Part shown: positions 24,612 through 31,807 of the stretch, in pieces
Layout: each line of letters opens with the position of its first letter
How positions within the stretch are numbered: the first letter of the stretch is position 1
From: an uncultured Eubacteriales bacterium
GTDB lineage: Bacteria; Bacillota; Clostridia; Oscillospirales; CAG-272
DNA: 48,055 bases
Assembly (NCBI GenBank): GCA_934503195.1
Contig: CAKSVM010000012.1
Span: 1-48,055 of the forward strand
Reading direction: 5' to 3'
Translations under genes and position numbers: made by a program
The notes under the pieces: model-generated
Told to the model about the DNA's origin: nothing
The model's input: only the letters and a program-made list of their open reading frames with translations
The model's database searches: none

Positions 24612-25712
24612 TCATTTCGCTATCAGATTCACTTCCCAGCCCGGGACGCAGGCAAAACGCCTTAAATACAGCTCCTTATAGCCGAGCTCGGATACAAGTT
24701 CAGGGATTCTGAACAAGTCCGCCGTCCGATGATAGACCGCCACCGAAAGTACGGGACGCGAAGCTTCGATCAGCTTTTCTGAACCTTTCAGTGCCTTCTC
24801 CTCGGCTCCCTCGACGTCATACTTGATGAAGTCGCAGCTTTCCACCGCCGAGTCGGGGCGCAGAGCCCTGACTTTTTTCACCTTCGCCCCGGTCGTCACG
24901 CCGACCTTTGAGGACGCCGACGAGTTCCGGTTGCCGCCCGACGTGAATTCTATCGTCGCTTCCTCGTCCCACGCCGCGGCGTTTATCGCTCTGACTGTGA
25001 ACGATCCGTTCCATTGATAGTCCCGTAACTTCCGGAAATTCCGCTCGTCGGGTTCAAAGGCTGTGACCGATCCGAGACTCACCGCGTACTCCGAAAGCTC
25101 ACGTATCGTGTCGCCGTTGTAGGCTCCAAGATCAAGCGCGGTTCTGAAGTTTTCGGCTCCCAGCAGTGAATAATACTCCGACTTTTCCACAGTTTTGTGG
25201 AAAAGGTAGTGGAAATCTCCGGTCAGGCGGTAGCAGATCAGGTCGCAGAGGAGTTCCTTCGACGCGCTGTCGGAAAGTTTATCACAGACTCCTTGCAGTC
25301 TCTCGCGGTGTTTTTCGAAGTATCCGAGCGTGAAGATCTCGGAAAGCAGGTCGTCGGCCACGACCGGGACGTCGGGAATGTACAGATCCGACAAGCTCAT
25401 AATCCTCGAAATCAGCTCTTTGTCACGTGTGCCGAAGGCTACGACAACATTAGAATCCTCATACTTTTCCACAGGGTGTGTGAAAGCTTGTGTGAAACTC
25501 AGTACCTGCTTGTTATGAAAGGACTGCCCGCGGTAGAACTCGTCCGACACAACGAAGTCGTCGACTGTCAGATTCTTCGACTCCAGCACCTTGATTATCT
25601 TGTCCGCGCCGTTTCCCGTGCCGTACATCACAAGCTTTTTCCCACTTTTCCCAAGGGTTTCCCACAAATCTGTGGAAAAGTCTATGTCTTTTACATCCGT
25701 AAAGAACTTCAT
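24612..25712 (-). CDS. FkbM-family methyltransferase-domain protein
   Basis: 366 aa. An N-terminal Rossmann-like part with GTGNGADKIIKVLESK (about 33-48) precedes the SAM-dependent FkbM domain: RTALDLGAYNGDTIRELSEYA (about 188-208) is motif I, TAFEPDERNFRKLRDY motif II, and FIKYDVEGAEEKALKGSEKLI (about 295-315) the DVEG block that marks FkbM. FkbM proteins O-methylate sugars or small molecules; the substrate is unknown. Its ATG overlaps the amidohydrolase stop as ATGA, so it is the third gene of the lysC unit. The minus-strand text contains several short TTTTCC/GGAAAA repeats near the start. Confidence 0.83.
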   Translation of the reverse strand: MKFFTDVKDIDFSTDLWETLGKSGKKLVMYGTGNGADKIIKVLESKNLTVDDFVVSDEFYRGQSFHNKQVLSFTQAFTHPVEKYEDSNVVVAFGTRDKELISRIMSLSDLYIPDVPVVADDLLSEIFTLGYFEKHRERLQGVCDKLSDSASKELLCDLICYRLTGDFHYLFHKTVEKSEYYSLLGAENFRTALDLGAYNGDTIRELSEYAVSLGSVTAFEPDERNFRKLRDYQWNGSFTVRAINAAAWDEEATIEFTSGGNRNSSASSKVGVTTGAKVKKVRALRPDSAVESCDFIKYDVEGAEEKALKGSEKLIEASRPVLSVAVYHRTADLFRIPELVSELGYKELYLRRFACVPGWEVNLIAK

Positions 25713-26521
25713 ATGTGGAGAAATCTCTTCGCGTTGTTGTAGAGAATGTCTTTTCGTTCGTCTTCCGAAAGTTCAAGTTTCATGAACCTCGCGAGTTCGC
25801 CGGCCGGTTCCTTGACCGGATAATCGGTTCCGTACATCACGCGGTCAGACCCGTAGGCGTGAATCAGCTCCGTGGCCTTTTCAGGCGTCATCGCCCAGAG
25901 CGAACTCGATGTGTCATACCAGACGTTCGGCCTCCCCGCGAGCTCCCCTACGGCCTCGTCCCACGCCATATAGCCGCCCAGATGCGCCGCGACGACCTCT
26001 AACTTCGGGAATCTTTCGAGCAGCTTCACGAGCTTTTTTGGTTCAGAATATCTGTACTGCGGGCGGTTGTCGCCCATGTGGAGGTAGAGCGGGAGTCGGC
26101 CTTCGAGGATTTCGCAGAGCTCGTACATCCTTTTGTCGAGTAAATCGAGCCGCTGAATGTCGGGGTGAATCTTGACGCCGCGAAGACCGATCTTCTCGAT
26201 CCGGTCGATTTCCTTCGCGAAATCGGGGTAGTCCTGATACATTCCGGCAAATCCCACAGTTTCGAAGCCATGCTGACGCGATTTTTCGGCCAGAGCGGCG
26301 ATTGAGTCGTTGACCTTCTCGACCTGATGAGCGTTCGTGGCGACCGAGAAGAGTAAGAATCCCGAGACGCCGACGGCACGGCTTTCGCTTTCGAGCTGGG
26401 CATAGGTTCCGTTGCCGTCGACTGTGAAATCGTAGAACGCCGCGAGACTTTTCACGGCCTTGTCGGCGATCGCCTCGGGGTAGGTGTGCGTGTGGATATC
26501 TATTATCTTATACTTTTCCAT
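25709..26521 (-). CDS. Amidohydrolase-family (PF04909-type) metal hydrolase
   Basis: 270 aa TIM-barrel amidohydrolase. Metal site: IIDIHTHTYPEAI near residue 6-18 (HxH), KIHPDIQRL near 118, YLHMGDNRP near 150, AAHLGGYMAWDEA near 180, and the late aspartate in VMYGTDYPVKEP near 233. This is the ACMSD/2-pyrone-dicarboxylate-lactonase-like superfamily, whose substrates are too varied to assign. It lies 20 bp after lysC and is coupled to the FkbM gene, with ribosome site GAAGGAAAAG. Confidence 0.85.
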   Translation of the reverse strand: MEKYKIIDIHTHTYPEAIADKAVKSLAAFYDFTVDGNGTYAQLESESRAVGVSGFLLFSVATNAHQVEKVNDSIAALAEKSRQHGFETVGFAGMYQDYPDFAKEIDRIEKIGLRGVKIHPDIQRLDLLDKRMYELCEILEGRLPLYLHMGDNRPQYRYSEPKKLVKLLERFPKLEVVAAHLGGYMAWDEAVGELAGRPNVWYDTSSSLWAMTPEKATELIHAYGSDRVMYGTDYPVKEPAGELARFMKLELSEDERKDILYNNAKRFLHI

Positions 26522-26541
26522 CTTTTCCTTCTTTTGCCTTA

Positions 26542-27855
26542 TCAGTAAACGAATTCCTGATAGATCGCGCGCATAGCGTCTTCAAAATCCGCCTCTTCAA
26601 CGCCGACGATGATTGAAATTTCGCTTGAGCCCTGATCGATCATACGGATGTTGATTCCGGCTCCGCTGATCGCCTTGAAGACCCGGGCGGCGGTTCCCTT
26701 GGCCTTCACCATCGCGCGTCCGACGACCGCGATCAGAGCCAGACCGTCCTCGATATCGACCGCCTCGGGGTCAACCGCGCGGCAGATTCCGTTGACGACT
26801 CTCTCACGGCGTCCCTCAAGCTCGTGGGTGCCAACGATGACGCTCATGTTGTCGATTCCGGAGGGGAGGTGTTCGAAGCACATATCGTTCGTTTCAAGCA
26901 CTTCGAGTACGCGGCGTCCGAAGCCCACCTCGGCGTTCATCATATCCTTTTCTATCGTGATTACCGAAAAGCCCTTCTTTCCGGCGACTCCGGTTATGAC
27001 GTTTCCGGTGTCGAATTTGTGCGACTTTGCCAGAATAAGCGTTCCGTGAGCCTCGGGATTGTTCGTGTTCTTTATATTTATCGGGATCCCGGCGAAGCGG
27101 ACCGGGAAGATCGCGTCCTCGTGAAGGACTCCCGCGCCCATGTACGACAATTCTCGGAGCTCCTTATAAGTGACCTCGCTGATGACTCTGGGATTTTCGA
27201 CGACTCTGGGATCGGCCATGAGGAAGCCGTCGACGTCAGTCCAGTTTTCGTAGAGATCGCATTCAGCGGCTCTGGCGACGATCGAACCGGTTATGTCCGA
27301 GCCTCCGCGCGAGAAGGTTTTGATTGTGTCGTTGGGCATCGAGCCGTAGAAGCCGGGGATTACGGCGTGTTCGTGCTTTCTCAGAACCGAGCCTAAGACG
27401 GTGTTTGTTCTCTCGGCGTCGAGCTGTCCGTTGTCCTTGAAGAAAATTACCGAGGCGGCGTCGATGAAGTCGAAGCGTAGGAACCTTGAGAGAATGAGAC
27501 TATTGAGATATTCTCCGCGGGAAGCGGCGTAGTCGCGTCCGGCCTTGTGGATGAAGGCGTTCCGGATCGACTCGAATTCTTTATCGAGTGAATAGTCAAG
27601 TCCGAGTTCACTTATAATGTCGTTGTAGCGATTCTCAATCTCCCCGAAAATTCCCGAGAAATCCTCGCCGCGCGACGCGAGGTCGTAGCAGGAGTAGAGC
27701 ATATCGGTGACCTTTGTGTCGGTCTTTGTGCGTTTTCCGGGAGCCGAAGGGACGACGTAGCGTCTGGACGGATCGGAATTTATGATATCGGCGACTTTTC
27801 TGAACTGAGCGGCGCTCGCGAGTGAGCTTCCGCCGAACTTTACGACTTTCAGCAT
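26542..27855 (-). CDS. lysC: Aspartate kinase
   Basis: 437 aa, monofunctional aspartokinase, first step of the aspartate family pathway. The N-terminal kinase domain starts VVKFGGSSLASAAQFRKV and has the GRGGSD-like FSRGGSDITGSIVARA near residue 190 and YENWTDVDGFLMADPR near 215. Two C-terminal ACT domains follow (about 300-437), for example SVITIEKDMMNAEVGFGRRVLEVLE and INIRMIDQGSSEISIIVGVEEAD, which bind lysine or threonine for feedback control. The promoter lies 60 bp upstream. First gene of a three-gene unit with the amidohydrolase and FkbM genes. Confidence 0.95.
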   Translation of the reverse strand: MLKVVKFGGSSLASAAQFRKVADIINSDPSRRYVVPSAPGKRTKTDTKVTDMLYSCYDLASRGEDFSGIFGEIENRYNDIISELGLDYSLDKEFESIRNAFIHKAGRDYAASRGEYLNSLILSRFLRFDFIDAASVIFFKDNGQLDAERTNTVLGSVLRKHEHAVIPGFYGSMPNDTIKTFSRGGSDITGSIVARAAECDLYENWTDVDGFLMADPRVVENPRVISEVTYKELRELSYMGAGVLHEDAIFPVRFAGIPINIKNTNNPEAHGTLILAKSHKFDTGNVITGVAGKKGFSVITIEKDMMNAEVGFGRRVLEVLETNDMCFEHLPSGIDNMSVIVGTHELEGRRERVVNGICRAVDPEAVDIEDGLALIAVVGRAMVKAKGTAARVFKAISGAGINIRMIDQGSSEISIIVGVEEADFEDAMRAIYQEFVY

Positions 27856-27913
27856 TGTTATTTCCCCAAATCTTTGGTTTTTCAGGCGTATGTTCGCGCC
27901 TGTCTTACATTAT

Positions 27914-27942
27914 ATTATATGAAAAAATCCCGGCTTTGTCAA
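27914..27942 (-). promoter_or_regulatory. Promoter of the lysC unit
   Basis: On the minus strand, -35 TTGACA (27942-27937), 17-bp spacer, -10 TATAAT (27919-27914). The -35 lies inside the upstream gene's terminator hairpin. The roughly 55-nt leader shows no lysine riboswitch; it is far too short for one. Confidence 0.88.
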
Positions 27943-27959
27943 GAGTCTTGAAAGCCGGG
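27922..27959 (-). terminator. Terminator of the VanY gene, overlapping the lysC promoter
   Basis: On the minus strand, stem CCCGGCTTT (27959-27951) / AAAGCCGGG (27937-27929), then ATTTTTT. It overlaps the lysC -35, so read-through and lysC initiation could interfere. Confidence 0.85.
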
Positions 27960-28023
27960 GAAAAAAGTTTGTATGGACGCACAGTGGTTTGGACGGGGAA
28001 CGCCTTACAAAATGTGCAGTTTT

Positions 28024-29592
28024 TCACGAAAGTCCGAGATATTCGCAGTATTCCTCAAGGCAGAATCCCATCTCGTACATCTTCTGCGCGTGATAGCGGC
28101 CGACGTAGCGGTAATGCCACGGCTCGTATGAGATTCCGGTCTTGTCGACCTTGTCCTCGGGGTAGCGGAGGATGAATCCGAACTTCCACGAGTTCTCCTT
28201 CAGCCACTTGAACTGCTCGGTGTCGCCGAACGAAACGTCAGCGCCGGTCGGAATATTGTGCATATCGACGCAGAGTCCCGACTGATGCTCGCTCGCCCCG
28301 GGGGGATTGACGATCGCCGCCGCCGCCGCGTAGGCTCCGTCGCCAAGGTAGGAATACATCTGGAGCCGCTGATTGAAGAGTGACTGCTGATACGAATAGC
28401 TCCGGTAGCCGCTTGTGACCGTGACGTCGGTGAATCCGGCCGCTTCCATCTCCTTGAAAAGGGCTTCGAGCGATTTCGCGGCGTAGAGTCGGATATTCTC
28501 CTTCTTGCGGTCGGTGCGGGTGTTCTCGATCTCCATGAGATCCTGCGGGACATATGTCGAATCCAGCGGATGACTTGCGTTGACAAGCGTCAGATATTCC
28601 TTCGTGTTGCCGGGGTTCATGTACTCCTCGTACATCGTGAGGTTGACCGTGAAGTTCATGTCGGGAGTCTTGACGAGAGCCTTGGCTTCATCCTCGTTGA
28701 TTCCTTCCATCGGCGCGGGGGACGCGAGCAGGAAATAGAGCCTGTCATAGATCGGCTCCTCGCCCTTTTTGAGATTCCCCTTGTCGTCAAGCTCATTGAG
28801 CAGCACGCGCGAGACGCTGACCTTATGCGCCTTCTCGTCGACATTGACGTTCAGTCCCTTGAAGTAAGCCGAGACGAAATCGGCCGGGACACAGAGCTTG
28901 TCATTCATCAGATAGCTTTCGGACGACAGACGTTCCTCGACGCCGTTTATATAGACCTCGCGCGTTCCGACGACGAAGCGGACAGTCTCGGCCTCATCGC
29001 CCTTGATGACGAATTTCATGTCGGAAGTCGACCCGGTCAGCGCGAGATCGCAGAGATCCGCGACATCCGTAAAGCTTATATAGACGCGGCCGTTCCGGAC
29101 GGCGTCGGCGTAGCGGAGCGAATATTTCGAGTCGCCGATCTGATAGGAGTAGCCCGATTCGTTGACCGGAGCCTGTTTTGTGAGATTGAAGAAGAAGAGT
29201 CCGGCGGTGATCCCGGCCATTACCGCGAAGACGAGCAGGAACAGGAGAAATCGGTTGAAAAGCACCCTCGCGGCGGCCTTTATTGCCGCGCGCCGCTGAT
29301 ATCTTTCCCGCGCCTGACGCTGTTTGTTGATGCGGAGCTGCTCGGGGGTGAGTCTGACCTTTTGCTGAGCCGGGCGTTTTTGTGTCGGCCGACGGTCCGC
29401 GTTCTGCCGATACTGCCCCTGATTCTGATACTGATTCGGGTTCTGACTCCGGTTCTGCCCCTGAGGATTGTAATTCCCGCGGTACTGAGTCTGATTCGGG
29501 TTCTGGTTCGGGTTGGTGTTCGGCCGCTGATTCTGTCGGCTGTTCTGGTAATTCCGGTAATTTCCGCCATTTGTCGGGCGGTTGTTGTTCAT
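28024..29592 (-). CDS. Membrane-anchored D-alanyl-D-alanine carboxypeptidase, VanY-type (M15B)
   Basis: 522 aa. Residues 1 to about 75 are a low-complexity N/Q/R/P-rich tail (for example NPNQYQNQGQYRQNADRR), followed by a basic segment to about 107. A membrane helix at about 110-133 (FLLFLLVFAVMAGITAGLFF) follows, and the tail lies N-terminal to it, hence probably cytoplasmic. The extracellular part has a central region with copper-amine-oxidase-N-like features and then the VanY domain: VTSGYRSYSYQQSLFN, PPGASEHQSGLCVDMH (zinc His and Asp) and YEPWHYRYVG (zinc/catalytic HYR). It trims the peptidoglycan stem peptide. No van resistance genes are near, so wall maturation is likelier than glycopeptide resistance. 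Confidence 0.9.
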   Translation of the reverse strand: MNNNRPTNGGNYRNYQNSRQNQRPNTNPNQNPNQTQYRGNYNPQGQNRSQNPNQYQNQGQYRQNADRRPTQKRPAQQKVRLTPEQLRINKQRQARERYQRRAAIKAAARVLFNRFLLFLLVFAVMAGITAGLFFFNLTKQAPVNESGYSYQIGDSKYSLRYADAVRNGRVYISFTDVADLCDLALTGSTSDMKFVIKGDEAETVRFVVGTREVYINGVEERLSSESYLMNDKLCVPADFVSAYFKGLNVNVDEKAHKVSVSRVLLNELDDKGNLKKGEEPIYDRLYFLLASPAPMEGINEDEAKALVKTPDMNFTVNLTMYEEYMNPGNTKEYLTLVNASHPLDSTYVPQDLMEIENTRTDRKKENIRLYAAKSLEALFKEMEAAGFTDVTVTSGYRSYSYQQSLFNQRLQMYSYLGDGAYAAAAAIVNPPGASEHQSGLCVDMHNIPTGADVSFGDTEQFKWLKENSWKFGFILRYPEDKVDKTGISYEPWHYRYVGRYHAQKMYEMGFCLEEYCEYLGLS

Positions 29593-29630
29593 ATGATCAT
29601 TCCTTATTGATGTTAATTGATACGTGACGT

Positions 29631-29814
29631 TTTCCGGGGATTCTTTTTACGGGAGGTGAGCCGACCGGTTGCTTTGCAACCGGCGCGAACGTGGGGAGTG
29701 CGAAGCACGATCCCCACTGATAAGGCATAAACAAAATCTTTCGCAGATACTGACCCTGACGTCCGCACCAGTTGCTACGCAACTGGTCGGGGGCTCCCCG
29801 CGGGGGCTCCCCGC
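29631..29814. repeat. Structured repeat, copy C1 (first tandem unit)
   Basis: Hairpin I CCGGTTGC-ttt-GCAACCGG at 29665-29683; hairpin II GTGGGGA-GTGC-gaa-GCAC-ga-TCCCCAC at 29691-29717; CTGATAAGGC; TACTGACCCTGACG; hairpin III ACCAGTTGC-tac-GCAACTGGT at 29767-29787; then GGGGGCTCCCCGC twice. It has the same order of parts as copies A and B. It is followed by a 19-bp copy of the end of the M23 gene (29815-29833). Confidence 0.8.
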
Positions 29815-29833
29815 TTATTCCGCCATGATTATT

Positions 29834-29998
29834 TTTCCGGGGATTCTTTTTACGGGAGGTGAGCCGACCGGTTGCTTTGCAACCGGCGCGAACGTGGGGA
29901 GCGCGAAGCGCGATCCCCACTGATAAGGTAAAAACAAAATCTTTCGCGGATACTGACCCTGACGTCCGCCCGCGGGGGCTCCCCGTGGGGCTCCCCGC
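29834..29998. repeat. Structured repeat, copy C2 (second tandem unit)
   Basis: Near-identical to C1 from TTTCCGGGGATTC through GACCCTGACGTCCG, but it lacks hairpin III. Hairpin II differs by paired changes (GAGCGCgaaGCGCGAT against GAGTGCgaaGCACGAT), which keeps the stem. The right end touches the M23 stop codon at 29999-30001. With C1 this makes up the 406-bp gap 29593-29998; no gene or promoter was seen in it. Confidence 0.8.
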
Positions 29999-31645
29999 TT
30001 ATTCCGCCATGATTATTCCGGAATCCCACAGATCGTACGGGCATACAGGTACGTCGAAGACGGTCAGCTTCACATGAAGCCCCGCCGTCGCGGTGAATCC
30101 CGTCGAACCCACGTAGCCGATCGTATCGCCCTTCGCGACAGCGTCGCCGGCGTTCACATTCAGCGAGCTCATGTTGTAGTACCAGCTCTTGAGTCCGAGT
30201 CCGTGGTCGATTATGACCGTGTAGCCGCTGTATTCGAGATAGCCCGCGAAGACCACGTTTCCGCTGTTGACCGCCAGCACCGGCTCGCCCGAGGACGCAA
30301 CATAATCAACTCCGTCGTTGCGGTAAGTTTCCCCGTTGGCGACGATCGTGATTGTCCGTCCGTATCCGCGTTTGAGGAAGGCCTGCTTGCCCTTGGCAAG
30401 CTTGTCCGGGTCGAGTCCCTCAAGGAAGGTTCCCTCCCAGAGCGGCACGGAGGAGGTTTCGGAGAGCAGGGGATCGGTCGCGTCGGCAAAGGCCTTCAGA
30501 GTCGCCTCGCTTCTCGACTGCGCCAGAATCGCCGGGCTTATGTCAAGCGAGCTCTGTCCGAATTTCTTCTCGGCGACGTCGATTGTCATCTCCTGCGTCA
30601 CCTCGCCGTACGAGAAGGTCAGCTTAAGCTCGGTTCCGCCCGGGAAGTCCCAGTTTATCGGAAGCAGAGCGCGCACAACCTCGCCGTCAGCGAAGAATCT
30701 CGGCGTGAAGTTGAGTTCAGGCTCGCTCTTCACCGTGATCGCCGACGGATCGTCGACGTTCTTTGCCGAGATCACGACAAACTCGCCCGGGTCAACGGTG
30801 GTTTCGCCCATGTAGAACACAGCCGGGAGGAGGATTTTCGCCTTGAATTTGTAGGTCGCCTCGCCGAAGCGCGCGTTTTCGTCCGACTGATACCACTTCG
30901 CGTTCACGGTGACGTCGATGTTCCGCCCCTCAAGCGACGCGTTGGCGATGTTCGAGTAGAGATCGTTGTAGATGACGTTTCCGCCGTCGGTGATCTCGAC
31001 CGTCAGGAAATCCGGCTCAATGTCGAAATTCAGCGCGAACGCGCCCTTCATCGGGTAGATCTTCTCGGTCGGATTTGAGGTTTTGAGATCGTCAAGCGCG
31101 ATGAACTCGCCGCCGTAGGCCTTGTACGACCAGTCGGCCGCGACCGGGGAGACCGATTCGCCCGAGATGTTCATCGTCGGGAAGACCGTCGTGTCATAGA
31201 GGCATCTCGCGTAGGCCGTCGAGAGGAAGTCCGCGGCGTCGTCGCCCGCGATATGGAAGGCCTTGCCGTTGCTGTCGACGTAATAGGCCTCCGAGGGATT
31301 GTCGGTGAAATAGTATCTGTAGGTCGAGACGCGGTCATAGCTGTAGTATCTGAACTCGAAGTAGTCGACTCCGACGAGCGGATCGGGGAGGGAAGTCTGT
31401 TCGGTCGCGTTCTCGTTGAGCTTTATGAAGCGTTCGATATCGGCCTTTGCCTTGCTGTCGTCGGCCGAGAGGGTGTAGACCTTGCCGTTTATGTCGGCGA
31501 TTTCGAGAGCCGAGACGCTTCCCGCGTCGACCGGGGCGTTCTGCGCCATGACGTAGTTTGCGATCGCTATATATGACGGCGTGAAGAGAGCCGCCGCGAC
31601 GGCCATCGTCGCGAGTACTGATTTTATGGATATTTTCATTTTCAA
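29999..31645 (-). CDS. Membrane-anchored M23 (LytM-like) protein with a degenerate active site
   Basis: 548 aa. The N-terminal signal or anchor helix (about 8-30) is followed by a long extracellular region with Ig-like beta segments, then a C-terminal M23/LytM fold (about 430-535) recognised by YVASSGEPVLAVNSGNVVFAG, YTVIIDHGLGLKSWYYNMS, VNAGDAVAKGDTIGYVGSTG and AGLHVKLTVFD. In active M23 enzymes the first zinc ligands come from HxxxD and the catalytic histidine from YxHLS. Here these read NDGVD and YYNMS, both with Asn in place of His. It is probably a non-catalytic regulator or scaffold for a wall hydrolase. It lies upstream of the VanY gene on the same strand. Confidence 0.83.
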   Translation of the reverse strand: MKMKISIKSVLATMAVAAALFTPSYIAIANYVMAQNAPVDAGSVSALEIADINGKVYTLSADDSKAKADIERFIKLNENATEQTSLPDPLVGVDYFEFRYYSYDRVSTYRYYFTDNPSEAYYVDSNGKAFHIAGDDAADFLSTAYARCLYDTTVFPTMNISGESVSPVAADWSYKAYGGEFIALDDLKTSNPTEKIYPMKGAFALNFDIEPDFLTVEITDGGNVIYNDLYSNIANASLEGRNIDVTVNAKWYQSDENARFGEATYKFKAKILLPAVFYMGETTVDPGEFVVISAKNVDDPSAITVKSEPELNFTPRFFADGEVVRALLPINWDFPGGTELKLTFSYGEVTQEMTIDVAEKKFGQSSLDISPAILAQSRSEATLKAFADATDPLLSETSSVPLWEGTFLEGLDPDKLAKGKQAFLKRGYGRTITIVANGETYRNDGVDYVASSGEPVLAVNSGNVVFAGYLEYSGYTVIIDHGLGLKSWYYNMSSLNVNAGDAVAKGDTIGYVGSTGFTATAGLHVKLTVFDVPVCPYDLWDSGIIMAE

Positions 31646-31690
31646 CTGCCTTTCTGCTTAGCCGAAAGCATGAGCTGCCTGTTATCTTCT

Positions 31691-31719
31691 ATTATACTAT
31701 ATTTTCGTCCCGAGGTCAA
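31691..31719 (-). promoter_or_regulatory. Promoter of the M23-like gene
   Basis: On the minus strand, -35 TTGACC (31719-31714), 17-bp spacer, -10 TATAAT (31696-31691). Ribosome site AAAGGCAG precedes the ATG at 31645. Confidence 0.87.
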
Positions 31720-31807
31720 GCGTTTTTCGCATAATTTTTCGTGAATTTATGAAATTTTCCGTAGAAACAGAGAAGAACGGGTTTCCCCGTCCTTCGTGAT
31801 GTTTGTT

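Noticed and set aside
27856..27913. Lysine riboswitch before lysC
   Set aside because: The leader is under 60 nt from the predicted start, far shorter than a lysine riboswitch, and shows no matching hairpins.
28024..29592. Glycopeptide resistance (van) locus
   Set aside because: Only a VanY-type carboxypeptidase is present; no vanH, ligase or vanX homologue lies nearby.
29597..29920. Small ORFs in the repeat region 29.6-30.0 kb
   Set aside because: Their peptides simply translate the tandem structured repeats and change with copy; no start site or homology is evident.
30074..31078. Long plus-strand open frame opposite the M23-like gene
   Set aside because: It is antisense to a well-supported gene, has no ribosome site and has arginine/valine-rich shadow composition.
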